Below are positions 1 through 8,166 of a stretch of 64,000 bases of DNA, one piece after another. Within the stretch, counting starts at the first letter, position 1. Each line of letters begins with the position of its first letter. The stretch is from Hyphomicrobiales bacterium (GTDB taxonomy: Bacteria; Pseudomonadota; Alphaproteobacteria; Rhizobiales; Rhizobiaceae), in contig UBPA01000015.1 in the NCBI GenBank assembly GCA_900467185.1, positions 1 through 64,000 of the forward strand, written 5' to 3'. The notes beneath the pieces were generated by a model. It was not told the DNA's origin, searched no databases, and saw only the letters and a program-made list of their open reading frames with translations. Position numbers and translations under genes: made by a program.

Positions 1-101
1 ATAGAATGTACCCGGCTACACGGTCCGATCACATAATCAACGTTATGGAACTTAACCGCCAGGATAGAACGGCCCGCCGCGCGAACCGTCGTCGCACCCG
101 T

Positions 102-1046
102 TTACCGTTCGCCGCGTCGGTATGGCTGCATCAGCGCCTGGGGGACGCGGGCGCGGCGGGCCATGATGGCGAGGGCGGCGATGGAGAGGATATAGGGGAT
201 CATCAGGAAGAGCTGGTACGGGACCGTGCCGCCCAGCGTGGTCTGGAGGCGGAGCTGGAAGCCGTCGAAGAAGGCGAAAAGAAGCGCGCCGAGCAGCGCG
301 CGGCCCGGGCGCCAGGAGGAGAAGACGACGAGTGCGATGCAGATCCAGCCGCGCCCCTGAACCATCGTCGGGAAAAAGCTGTTGAAGGCGGAAAGCGTCA
401 GGAAGGCGCCGGCCATGCCCATCAGAGCGCTGCCGGCCATGACGGCGCCGTAGCGCACCGTCATCGGGTTAATGCCTTGCGCTTCGGCGGCATGCGGGTT
501 TTCACCGGTCATGCGGATGGCGAGGCCGAGCGGCGTGCGAAACAGGCCATAGGCCATGGTCAGCGCGATCAGGATCGCGAGATAGGTCGGCGGCGTCTGG
601 ACGAAGAGCGCCGGGCCGACAAAGGGCAGATCGCTCAGACCCGGGATGGCGATCGGCTGGAACGGCTCGATGGTCGGCGGCGTGCCGGCGACCGGCACCA
701 GCAGGCGGAAGAGGAAATAGCTCAAGCTGGAGGCAAACAGGGTGACGCCGAGACCGGACACATGCTGCGACAGGCCGAGCGTGACGGTGAGCAGCGCATG
801 CAGAGCACCGAAGACCGCACCGGCAACAGCCGCGACGAGCAGGCCTGTCCACAGGTCGGCACCGTTATAGACCGAGAGCCAGCCGATCATGGCGCCGAAG
901 GTCATGATGCCCTCGATCCCCAGATTGAGGACACCTGCCCTCTCGCAGAGAAGCGCGCCGAGCGTACCGAGGATCAGCGGCGTGGCGATGCGCAGCACGG
1001 CGGCCCAGAGCCCGGCGGACGCAAGAATGTCAAGCACCGCGGTCAT
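102..1046 (-). CDS. BMP-type ABC transporter, second membrane permease (NupQ/YufQ-like)
   Basis: This 314-residue polytopic membrane protein is one of the two inner-membrane subunits of a nucleoside/purine-type ABC importer (BPD_transp_2 family). Hydrophobic segments run along its whole length, and the early stretch with ERAGVLNLGIEG is the usual family signature. The start at 1046 overlaps the preceding permease's stop by 4 bp (ATGA), so translation is probably coupled. Longer in-frame upstream extensions would run deep into that permease and are rejected. It is the last gene of the operon inside the window; 1-101 shows nothing recognisable. Family assignment is firm, substrate is inferred only. 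Confidence 0.93.
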   Translation of the reverse strand: MTAVLDILASAGLWAAVLRIATPLILGTLGALLCERAGVLNLGIEGIMTFGAMIGWLSVYNGADLWTGLLVAAVAGAVFGALHALLTVTLGLSQHVSGLGVTLFASSLSYFLFRLLVPVAGTPPTIEPFQPIAIPGLSDLPFVGPALFVQTPPTYLAILIALTMAYGLFRTPLGLAIRMTGENPHAAEAQGINPMTVRYGAVMAGSALMGMAGAFLTLSAFNSFFPTMVQGRGWICIALVVFSSWRPGRALLGALLFAFFDGFQLRLQTTLGGTVPYQLFLMIPYILSIAALAIMARRARVPQALMQPYRRGER

Positions 1047-2092
1047 CGGCGGATCCTGTACTGGGTGAAGAACAAGGCGACCAGCATGGTCAGCAGCGAC
1101 AGCGACACGGTGAGATCTGCGATATAGCTCGGAATGCCCATGCTGCGGCTCATGCCGTCGGCACCGACGAACATGGTCGCGGTGAACAGCGCGGCGAGCA
1201 CCACGCCGAGCGGATGCAGATTGGCCAGCATGGCAACGACGATGCCGGAATAACCGTAACCGGGCGAGAGGTCGGTCGTAACATAGCCCTTGACGCCCAT
1301 GACCTCCACGGCGCCTGCGAGGCCTGCAAGGCCGCCCGATATGCAGGCCACGGCCACCAGCGTGCGACCGAGCGGCACGCCGGCGAAGACGGCGGCCTGC
1401 GGGTTGAGACCGGCCGCGCGCGACTGGAGGCCGAAAACCGTGCGCGATTGCACGACATGCAGGAGAACCGCAAGGACGAGCGCGATGCCGAGGCCGAGAT
1501 GGAGGCGGGAGCGCGAGAGCAGTTTCGGCAGCATCGCGCCATCCGCCACCGATTGGGATTGCGGCCAGCCGAAGGCGGCGGGGTCCTTCAGCACCGTGTC
1601 GATCAGCATGGAGACGAAGAGGACGGCGACGAAGTTGAGCAGCAGTGTCGTCACCACTTCGTCGACCGAGAAGCGCAAGCGCAGCCAGAGCGGCACCAGC
1701 AGGAGAACCATCCCCGCAATCGCGCCGAGCGCGAGCAGCGCGGGAATCTGGACGAGCGGCGGAAGACCGCCGAGGAGATGCGAACTTGCCGCGGCCACGG
1801 TGATGGCCCCGAGATAGAGCTGGCCCTCGGCGCCGATATTCCACAGCCGCGCCCGGAAGGCGACGGCCGCGGCAAGGCCGGTGAGCATCAGCGGTGTGGC
1901 GCGTGTCAGCGTTTCCGTGGCCGAAAGGCGCGAGCCGAACGCGCCCTTCAGGATGCGCCAGTAGGCCTCGAGGACGGGCGCACCGGCAATGGCGATCAGC
2001 ACGCCGGAGATGGCGAGCGCCGCGAGGATCGCAAGGATCGGGGTGGCGATGACCAGAGCGAGAGGCCGGTGTTCGCGCCGCTCAAACCGCAT
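1043..2092 (-). CDS. BMP-type ABC transporter, first membrane permease (NupP/YufP-like)
   Basis: This 349-residue protein begins with a cytoplasmic tail and a membrane anchor (about residues 12-36), followed by at least seven more hydrophobic segments. The motif NIGAEGQLYLGA near residue 86 is typical of the BPD_transp_2 permeases that pair with BMP-family binding proteins. It overlaps the ATPase gene upstream by 11 bp and the second permease by 4 bp, as expected for tightly coupled transporter subunits. It should form the heterodimeric channel with the product of 102-1046. The substrate is probably a nucleoside, purine or similar ring compound, by analogy only. Confidence 0.93.
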   Translation of the reverse strand: MRFERREHRPLALVIATPILAILAALAISGVLIAIAGAPVLEAYWRILKGAFGSRLSATETLTRATPLMLTGLAAAVAFRARLWNIGAEGQLYLGAITVAAASSHLLGGLPPLVQIPALLALGAIAGMVLLLVPLWLRLRFSVDEVVTTLLLNFVAVLFVSMLIDTVLKDPAAFGWPQSQSVADGAMLPKLLSRSRLHLGLGIALVLAVLLHVVQSRTVFGLQSRAAGLNPQAAVFAGVPLGRTLVAVACISGGLAGLAGAVEVMGVKGYVTTDLSPGYGYSGIVVAMLANLHPLGVVLAALFTATMFVGADGMSRSMGIPSYIADLTVSLSLLTMLVALFFTQYRIRR

Positions 2093-3608
2093 GGTTCACC
2101 TCCGCCTGCCATTCGCCTGCCATCATCAGGCCGAGCCTCTGCCGGTCGGCATCCTCGTTGCGGATCGGCGGCGACAGCCGGCCACCGACAATGGCCTGGA
2201 TCCGGTCGGCCAGCGCCATCACCTCGTCCAGATCCTCCGAGATCAGCAGCACGGCCGTGCCGGCCTTGCGCGCCTGGAGGATGCGTTCGTGCACGGCGGC
2301 GACAGCGCCTTCGTCGAGACCGCGTGCGGGCTGGGCGGCGAGCAGGATGCGCGGGCGGTTGATGAGGTTGCGACCGAGGATGAGCTTCTGCATGTTGCCG
2401 CCGGAGAGCAGCCGAGTGCGCGTGCCGGGCGCTCCCCCGCGCACGTCGAACTGCGCAATGATATTGCCGGCAAACCGCATGCCGCCCGCGCGGTCCACGA
2501 GGCCGTATCGCGCGTAGTCGCCAAGCCGCTCGAGAATGGCGTTTTCCCAGATCGCCATTTCGCCGATCGCGCCCTCCGCGTTGCGATCCTCCGGAATGCG
2601 CCCGATGCCGGCGGCCACGACATCGGCGACGGTGAGACGATCGACGGGCTTGCCGAACAGGAGGAGGTCTCCCGCGGTGCGGGATACGGTTCCCGACAGA
2701 AGCCGGGCGAGGACGCCCTGCCCGTTTCCGGAAACGCCGACGATGCCGAGAACCTCGCCGGCCCGCAGGCGGAAATCCACCGCCTTCAGCGTATCGACGC
2801 CGTGCTGGCGTACCGTCACGGCGGCAGCCTCCAGAACCGTTTCGCCGGGTACCGCCGCCTCCCGCACGGGCCGCGCCACGCTGCGCCCGACCATGAGTTC
2901 GGCAAGCTCCGCCTTGCTGGTTTCCAAGGCCTTGCGGTCCGCGACGTGGCGGCCGCCGCGCAGCACGACGATGCGGTCGGCGGTCGCCATCACCTCGTCC
3001 AGCTTGTGCGATATGAAGATGAGCGAAAGACCCTGCCGCGCCATGACCTTCAGCGTCGAGAACAGCGTCTCGGCCTCGGCCTGTGTCAGCACCGCCGTCG
3101 GTTCGTCCAGCACGAGAATGCGGGCATCGTTGTAGAGGGCTTTGAGGATTTCCACGCGCTGCTGCTCGCCCACCGAGAGATCCCCCAGCCGGGCGTCGGG
3201 ATCGACGCCAAGCCCGAAGCGTCGCGCGATGTCGGCAAGCTTCGCACGGGCCTCGGCCCGGCGGGAGCGGGGCGACCAGAGGCTTTCCGTTCCCGTCATC
3301 ACGTTTTCAAGAACCGTGAGGTTCGGGGCGAGCGAGAAATGCTGGTGTACCATGCCGATGCCGGCGCGGATGGCGGCACGCGGCTTGCCCGGCGGCAGAG
3401 CCGTTCCGTCGACCAGCACCCTGCCGCTGTCGGGCACGTAATGGCCGAAGAGAATGCTCATCAGCGTCGTCTTGCCGGCGCCGTTCTCGCCGAGAAGCGC
3501 GACGATCTCCCCTTTCGCAAGCGAAAGCGAGATGCCGTCATTGGCCAGGTTGGTGCCAAAACGCTTGCTGACGCCGACGATCTCGAGCACGGGCACGGCC
3601 ACCGTCAT
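2082..3608 (-). CDS. BMP-type ABC transporter, double ATP-binding subunit (NupO/YufO-like)
   Basis: This 508-residue protein has two fused nucleotide-binding domains. Domain 1 (about 8-235) has a full Walker A at 40-48 (GENGAGKTT), a VGEQQR-type signature and DEPTAVL as Walker B. Domain 2 (about 255-495) has a degenerate Walker A (GVSGNGQ) and Walker B (AAQPARGLD) but keeps the signature LSGGNMQK. This asymmetry is normal for the RbsA/YufO class, where one site hydrolyses ATP. The ATG at 3608 overlaps the amidase stop by 4 bp; an in-frame start farther upstream would lie inside the amidase. It energises the permeases at 102-2092. Confidence 0.94.
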   Translation of the reverse strand: MTVAVPVLEIVGVSKRFGTNLANDGISLSLAKGEIVALLGENGAGKTTLMSILFGHYVPDSGRVLVDGTALPPGKPRAAIRAGIGMVHQHFSLAPNLTVLENVMTGTESLWSPRSRRAEARAKLADIARRFGLGVDPDARLGDLSVGEQQRVEILKALYNDARILVLDEPTAVLTQAEAETLFSTLKVMARQGLSLIFISHKLDEVMATADRIVVLRGGRHVADRKALETSKAELAELMVGRSVARPVREAAVPGETVLEAAAVTVRQHGVDTLKAVDFRLRAGEVLGIVGVSGNGQGVLARLLSGTVSRTAGDLLLFGKPVDRLTVADVVAAGIGRIPEDRNAEGAIGEMAIWENAILERLGDYARYGLVDRAGGMRFAGNIIAQFDVRGGAPGTRTRLLSGGNMQKLILGRNLINRPRILLAAQPARGLDEGAVAAVHERILQARKAGTAVLLISEDLDEVMALADRIQAIVGGRLSPPIRNEDADRQRLGLMMAGEWQAEVNHAV

Positions 3609-5023
3609 GACGTCAGCCCTGCGACGGGGAACCGATGTGCATACCGTCCCTCCTGCTCCAGACGCCGCGCCAGTTGCAGCAGCAGCGCCTCGCCGCCCAT
3701 CGGCGCCATGATCTGAACCGGCAATGGCAGGCCGGCGGCATCGCTGCCGAACGGAAGCGTGAGGGCCGGACATCCCGAAGCATTGGCCAGCGAGACCAGC
3801 GGCGCGAAGGCCGCCATACGCCCGAAGTGCAGGTCGAGATCCGTGTGGTCGCTCGGGAAGGAGCCGATGGGCACGGGCGGCCCCGAGAGGATCGGGCAGA
3901 GCAGAACGTCGATGCCGTCGAAGAGACGCCAGAGATCGCGGCTGACGAGAACCATGGCGTTGAGGTTCTTCCAGAGATCGACGGCCGGAAGCGACAGGCC
4001 CCGCGCGATGACGGCCTGCGTCAGTGTTTCCGCACGCGCGGCATCGAGGCCGAATGTGGTGACGGCCGTGGCGAGGTTCGCGCAGACGATATCAACGAAG
4101 GCGCGGCGGCTGGCGGCGCAGGCGTCCTTTATCGCCGCGAAAGGCACGGAGACCAGCCGATGCCCGTCCGCCTCGAGGGCCCGTCCCGCGGCCTCGACCG
4201 TCGCCATCCGGTCGGCGTCGGTCGGGTATTGCGTGCCGGTTTCGGTAAGAATGCCGATGCGAAGAGAACCAGTGGCCTCGCAAGTCCGTGTCGCAGGCGG
4301 AAACGGGCCTCGCGCATCTCCGCTCAGTGCGGCAAAGACCGTCGACGTGTCGCGAACCGAGCGGCAGACCGCAAGTTCCGAGGCGATGCCACCGAGATGA
4401 TTGCCGAAGTTCGGGCCGGCCGGCATCGCACCGCGGCTGGGCTTGAGGCCGACGAGGCCGCAACAGGCGGCCGGCACGCGGATCGACCCACCCGCATCCG
4501 TCGCATGGGCGATGGCGACGATACCGGCGGCGACGGCGGCCGCGGCCCCGCCCGACGAGCCGCCCGCCGTCCGCCCGGGATCGAGCGGGTTGCGGCAGAC
4601 CGGGCCGATGGCCGGTTCGCTTGCCAGCGCGAGCCCGAATTCGGGGCTCGTGGTCAGCCCGAAAAGGCAGAGGCCGGCGGCGCGGAAGCGTGTGGCAAGA
4701 TCGGAATCCGGGCTGTCGATTTCCGCACCGGCACGGGCAAGCAAGCGGGAGCCGGCCGCGACCGGAAAGCCCGCAAACGGCCCACCCAAGTCCTTGGCCA
4801 GTGTCGGCACGCCGGCGAATGGCATGGCGGCACGTTCCGGTGCGCCGGGAGGAAGGGCATCGATGGCGGCGGCGGCGGCAAGGCCCCTCGCCTCGTCCCG
4901 ATAGGCAATGGCGCCGAGACCCGCGAAGGTCTCGGCAGCAGCGAAGGACGCCTGCATGGCCTGCGTGCTGGTGAGGCGGCCACTGGCGATCGCCTCGGCC
5001 AGCGCAGTCGCATCGGCCGTCAC
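3605..5023 (-). CDS. amidase signature enzyme inside the BMP transporter operon
   Basis: This is an amidase-signature hydrolase of about 472 residues. The catalytic triad is visible as Lys77 (VPTLAKD), Ser156 (GGSSGG) and Ser180 (DAGGS); the 24-residue Ser-Ser spacing matches the family. It probably cleaves an amide in a compound brought in by the flanking importer, because it sits between the binding-protein gene and the ATPase gene with tight spacing on both sides. The start is uncertain: a GTG at 5023 lies 7 bp past the previous stop, whereas an ATG at 5062 would overlap that gene by 32 bp. Neither has a clear ribosome binding site. The substrate is unknown. Confidence 0.88.
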   Translation of the reverse strand: MTADATALAEAIASGRLTSTQAMQASFAAAETFAGLGAIAYRDEARGLAAAAAIDALPPGAPERAAMPFAGVPTLAKDLGGPFAGFPVAAGSRLLARAGAEIDSPDSDLATRFRAAGLCLFGLTTSPEFGLALASEPAIGPVCRNPLDPGRTAGGSSGGAAAAVAAGIVAIAHATDAGGSIRVPAACCGLVGLKPSRGAMPAGPNFGNHLGGIASELAVCRSVRDTSTVFAALSGDARGPFPPATRTCEATGSLRIGILTETGTQYPTDADRMATVEAAGRALEADGHRLVSVPFAAIKDACAASRRAFVDIVCANLATAVTTFGLDAARAETLTQAVIARGLSLPAVDLWKNLNAMVLVSRDLWRLFDGIDVLLCPILSGPPVPIGSFPSDHTDLDLHFGRMAAFAPLVSLANASGCPALTLPFGSDAAGLPLPVQIMAPMGGEALLLQLARRLEQEGRYAHRFPVAGLTS

Positions 5024-5030
5024 GCGCAGG

Positions 5031-6017
5031 CTACTTCGGCTCGTCCGCAACCCGCGGAACATCGAACGTGCCGGCCTTGATCTCGGCGCGCTTAGCTTCC
5101 ATCGCGGCTTCGGCATCCGCCGGTGCGACGCCCTTCACGAACACGATATCGCTGCCGCCTTCCTTCATCAGGCCATAGGCGGTGTAGTCGCGACCGGTCG
5201 GCTTGCCGCTCGCGACATCGGCCAAGGCGGCGTTCAGGATCGGGCGGAAGTTCCACAGGGCGTTCGCAAAGACCGTATCGGGATAGCGCGGCGTGTAATC
5301 GACCAGCGACCCGACGGACCGGATGCCGCGCTCCTTGGCGGCATCCGCCGTGCCGATGCGCTCGCCGAACAGTATGTCCGCGCCGGCATCGATCTGCGCG
5401 AGACCGGCTTCGCGGGCCTTCGGCGGATCGAAGAAGGTGCCGATGAAGGTAACGAGGTGTTTGGCATCGGGGTTGACGGCCTTCACGCCCGCGGCAAACG
5501 CGTTGATCAGCATGTTGACCTCCGGGATCGGCATCGCGCCGACCGAGCCGACCACGTTCGACTTGGTCATCTTGCCGGCAAGCATGCCCGCGAGATAGGC
5601 GCCATCGAAGTTCCATGTGCCGAAGACGCCGAAATTGTCGCCGGCTTCCTTGCCGCTGGAGCCCATGACGAAGGCCGTCTCGGGGTAGTCGGCGGCTACC
5701 TCGCGCGCCTGCTTCTCGACCGGGAAGGTTTCGCCGATGATCAGCTTTGCCCCCTGCTCCGCATATTCGCGCATGGCGCGGGGATAGTCCGTGCCGGAGA
5801 CACCTTCCGAGAAGACATATTCGATGGTGCCGTCCTTGGCGGCGTCCTGAAGCGCCTTGTGGAGCACGGAGTTCCAAGCATTTTCGACCGGAGACCCGTG
5901 GATGCCGGCGACCTTCACCGGCGTTGCGGCGCGCAGGGAGGGCGCAAAGGCGCTCGCGCCGAGGGCCATTCCCGATGCCAGAACGGCACGGCGCGACATC
6001 AAGAATCTCTTCGTCAT
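5031..6017 (-). CDS. BMP family periplasmic substrate-binding protein
   Basis: This 328-residue exported binding protein belongs to the basic-membrane-protein (PnrA-like) family. Residues 1-31 form a signal with a twin-arginine-like SRRAVLA stretch and a cleavage region near SLRA. There is no lipobox cysteine, so it is probably a free periplasmic protein. The mature part (from about 34) shows the family pattern, including a GVSGTDYP loop and a GTWNFDGAYLAGMLAG segment. It is first in the operon and carries GGGGA before its ATG. It should capture the ligand for the importer encoded at 102-3608; related proteins bind nucleosides or purines. Confidence 0.93.
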   Translation of the reverse strand: MTKRFLMSRRAVLASGMALGASAFAPSLRAATPVKVAGIHGSPVENAWNSVLHKALQDAAKDGTIEYVFSEGVSGTDYPRAMREYAEQGAKLIIGETFPVEKQAREVAADYPETAFVMGSSGKEAGDNFGVFGTWNFDGAYLAGMLAGKMTKSNVVGSVGAMPIPEVNMLINAFAAGVKAVNPDAKHLVTFIGTFFDPPKAREAGLAQIDAGADILFGERIGTADAAKERGIRSVGSLVDYTPRYPDTVFANALWNFRPILNAALADVASGKPTGRDYTAYGLMKEGGSDIVFVKGVAPADAEAAMEAKRAEIKAGTFDVPRVADEPK

Positions 6018-6048
6018 TTGCGTTCCCCATTTTTACCGATTGGTTCAA

Positions 6049-6077
6049 TTTCTATGAGGGGCCTAAAAATGTGTCAA
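6049..6077 (-). promoter_or_regulatory. sigma-70-like promoter of the BMP transporter operon
   Basis: On the minus strand TTGACA (6077-6072) is separated by exactly 17 bp from TAGAAA (6054-6049). The binding-protein ATG at 6017 lies about 25 nt downstream of the expected transcription start. The rest of the gap (6078-6230) shows no gene that I can support. Confidence 0.65.
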
Positions 6078-6230
6078 GCGGCTTACGGGGTTATAAAATG
6101 AGCAAGGCTGGTCTACCCACAGCTGCGTTCTTGTGAGCGCGATCCGGATCGACACGCTCCCGCAACGAACCCGGCCGCTGGCGGATCGAAGCGCCAGCCT
6201 TTCGGGATCGTTGCAGGAGATGCCGGCCGC

Positions 6231-6653
6231 TTATGCCGTCTGCGGAAGCGTGTGAGCGTCCCGTTTCCCGAAGACGTCCTTTGCTGCGGAGAGGCCGTTG
6301 AGTGCTGCGGGGAAGCCGGCATAGACCGCCATCTGCATCATGATTTCTGTGATCTCGTCCCGCGTTATCCCGACATTCAGCCCCGCCTCGATGTGGACCT
6401 TCAGTTGCGGCGCTGCCGTGCCCATGGCCGTCAAAGCCGCAATGGTCGCAATCTCCCGGGCCCGCAGATCGAGGCCCGGCCGGCTGTAGATGTCGCCGAA
6501 GGGGAACTCGAGGAGATAGGTCGCAAAATCCGGGGCGATATCCGCCAGAGCGGCTACGACGTTTTCCCCCGCCTGCCCGTCGATCTCAGCGAGGGCGCGC
6601 CGCCCTCTTTCCAGCCGGCTTTCGCTCGCGCGTCGGTGTTCCTGCATCATCAT
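6231..6653 (-). CDS. carboxymuconolactone decarboxylase family protein
   Basis: This 140-residue protein aligns by eye with the gamma-carboxymuconolactone decarboxylase/AhpD fold. It has the LDLRAREIATIAALTAMG helix, the HIEAGLNVGITRDEI turn and MQMAVYAGFPAALN. It contains no cysteine, so it lacks the CxxC of the peroxidase-active AhpD branch. The start is the first of three consecutive ATGs (6653), 6 nt after AGGGA. It is encoded directly behind a MerR regulator, overlapping the end of that gene by 68 bp, a pairing common in proteobacteria. The function is probably small-molecule stress response or a decarboxylation, but cannot be fixed from sequence. Confidence 0.88.
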   Translation of the reverse strand: MMMQEHRRASESRLERGRRALAEIDGQAGENVVAALADIAPDFATYLLEFPFGDIYSRPGLDLRAREIATIAALTAMGTAAPQLKVHIEAGLNVGITRDEITEIMMQMAVYAGFPAALNGLSAAKDVFGKRDAHTLPQTA

Positions 6654-7014
6654 GATCTGTCCCTTGTGCTGATCCGGCATATCCGGAGATCTTGGTATCG
6701 AGGACGAGAAGATTGGCCTGGAGATCGGCGACGTGTTGCCCGACGCGATCCCGATGCCGCTCCAGAAGGGTCCGCCGCTCCGGCTCGGTCGAAGGACCGC
6801 GGCTGCGGAGTTCGGCGTAGAGCAGCATCTCCCGGATCGGCATGCCCGTCGCCTTCAGGCGGCGCAGGAAGGCGATCCAGGTGAGGATGCCGGTATCGTA
6901 ATCACGCTGGCTCGATCCGTCGCGATCGGCATAGGGCAGCAGACCGATACGCTCGTAGTAGCGGATGGTATGCGCCGATAGCCCGGACCGTCTTGCAAGC
7001 TCACCGATCTTCAT
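6586..7014 (-). CDS. MerR family transcriptional regulator
   Basis: This 142-residue protein opens with a standard MerR winged helix (MKIGELARRSGLSAHTIRYYERIGLL), followed by the wing and a dimerisation coiled coil (about 75-115). No conserved cysteine cluster is present, so it is not a typical metal sensor; it resembles the group that responds to organic or redox signals. The last 25 residues are read in a frame that overlaps the downstream gene and are rich in Arg/Lys/Gly, which may be a degenerate tail. It probably autoregulates through the 19-bp-spaced promoter at 7045-7075 and controls the decarboxylase-like gene behind it. Confidence 0.88.
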   Translation of the reverse strand: MKIGELARRSGLSAHTIRYYERIGLLPYADRDGSSQRDYDTGILTWIAFLRRLKATGMPIREMLLYAELRSRGPSTEPERRTLLERHRDRVGQHVADLQANLLVLDTKISGYAGSAQGTDHDDAGTPTRERKPAGKRAARPR

Positions 7015-7044
7015 GGGCCCCTTTTTCTTCCAACGACGCTCCCG

Positions 7045-7075
7045 AGGCTACGGGTTCGAGTGCACTCTCAGTCAA
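7045..7075 (-). promoter_or_regulatory. MerR-type promoter/operator with 19-bp spacer
   Basis: On the minus strand TTGACT (7075-7070) and TAGCCT (7050-7045) are 19 bp apart, the over-long spacer typical of MerR-activated promoters. The spacer holds the perfect palindrome GAGTGCACTC (7058-7067). It precedes the regulator start at 7014, which implies autoregulation. The rest of the divergent gap up to 7257 holds no other signal that I can name. Confidence 0.75.
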
Positions 7076-7257
7076 GGACAAAATTTCGTGGCGTGTCGCC
7101 GCCGACACGCTGGTCGTGGACGGCGTTCCCGCGTCGGTCTCGCGTCGCATGTCAGCCAGCAAAAGTCTTTCGCAGCGTCTCTTCAAAAGCATCCGTTTCC
7201 ATACGCGTTCTATTAAGTGCATGCAGCTAGGATGGCGTCCATGGGAGAACTGCCGTC

Positions 7258-8112
7258 ATGAACGCATGGGTGAAACGCCGCATCCTCACGCTGTGTGCAA
7301 CCGATGCGTTTGCCACGCGTGGCGACGTCCTGTCCTTTGCCAGCCGCATCACGCTTGCTGTCGTTCTGGTCGCCGATATCCTGAACGTAGCCGCGCATCT
7401 CACGCTCGATGCTTTCGGCCTGCTCCCTTATGCCGTCGTGCCGGCGGCGACCGTCGGCGTCATCATCACGACCTTTCTTGCCAGCTCGCTGACCTTTAGC
7501 ATCCTCTATATCGTCGGGCTGTCGATCCACGAACTGTCGATCTCGCGGGCGACGTTCCAGCATCTGAGCCAGACCGACCAACTGTCCGGCCTTCTCAACC
7601 GGCGCGCGTTCCTCGAAGCCCATGCGCTCCATCGCGGCGATGCCTCTCTGGTCGTCTTCGACATCGACCGGTTCAAGGCGCTGAACGACAGTTTCGGCCA
7701 TGACGCCGGCGACCATGCGATCGTCTCCGTCGCCGCCGTCCTCACGGCCATGTTTCCCGCGCCCCACGTCGTCGCGCGGATCGGCGGGGAGGAATTCGCC
7801 GCTCTCGTGGTGGGCCTGCAGGCGCAGGACCGTCTGGCGCTCGCGCAAGAGGCCCTGTCGATGGTGGCGCGCAGTCCCATCCAGTTGGGAGACCAGGTCA
7901 CATCGGTCACGGTGTCTGCCGGTGTTGCGGAGTTCTCCACCTATTCCGGCTTCGGCCCCCTTTTCGCGGCGGCAGACAAGGCTCTCTACCTCGCAAAGGC
8001 CGCTGGTCGAAACTGTTTGCTACACGACGCCGAGATCTCCGCGCAGATCAAGAGGGACGCCCTGAACGGCAATGCGATCCAGCCTCTGCCGCCGATCGCG
8101 AAGATGGGATAG
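7258..8112 (+). CDS. membrane-bound diguanylate cyclase (GGDEF)
   Basis: This 284-residue protein has two or three N-terminal hydrophobic segments (about 28-48 and 58-90) and a C-terminal GGDEF domain (about 103-265). The signature is intact as GGEEF at 176-180, and the metal-binding FDIDRFK is at 134-140. It should make the second messenger c-di-GMP from two GTP. No RxxD inhibitory site is seen at the usual position just before the signature, so product inhibition may be absent. The start has GGGAG about 10 nt upstream. It stands alone, divergent from the MerR gene. Confidence 0.92.
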   Translation: MNAWVKRRILTLCATDAFATRGDVLSFASRITLAVVLVADILNVAAHLTLDAFGLLPYAVVPAATVGVIITTFLASSLTFSILYIVGLSIHELSISRATFQHLSQTDQLSGLLNRRAFLEAHALHRGDASLVVFDIDRFKALNDSFGHDAGDHAIVSVAAVLTAMFPAPHVVARIGGEEFAALVVGLQAQDRLALAQEALSMVARSPIQLGDQVTSVTVSAGVAEFSTYSGFGPLFAAADKALYLAKAAGRNCLLHDAEISAQIKRDALNGNAIQPLPPIAKMG

Positions 8113-8166
8113 AGCCTTTCTGCGCGCGGACAGGGTGGAAGCTCCGAGCCCTGTCCTCGTTCGGCA

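Noticed and set aside
6018-6230. Purine-type riboswitch in front of the BMP transporter operon
   Set aside because: The leader from promoter to ATG is only about 25 nt, too short for any aptamer.
7001-7222. 73-residue minus-strand frame upstream of the MerR gene
   Set aside because: It overlaps the MerR start and covers the MerR promoter/operator; no ribosome binding site or domain.
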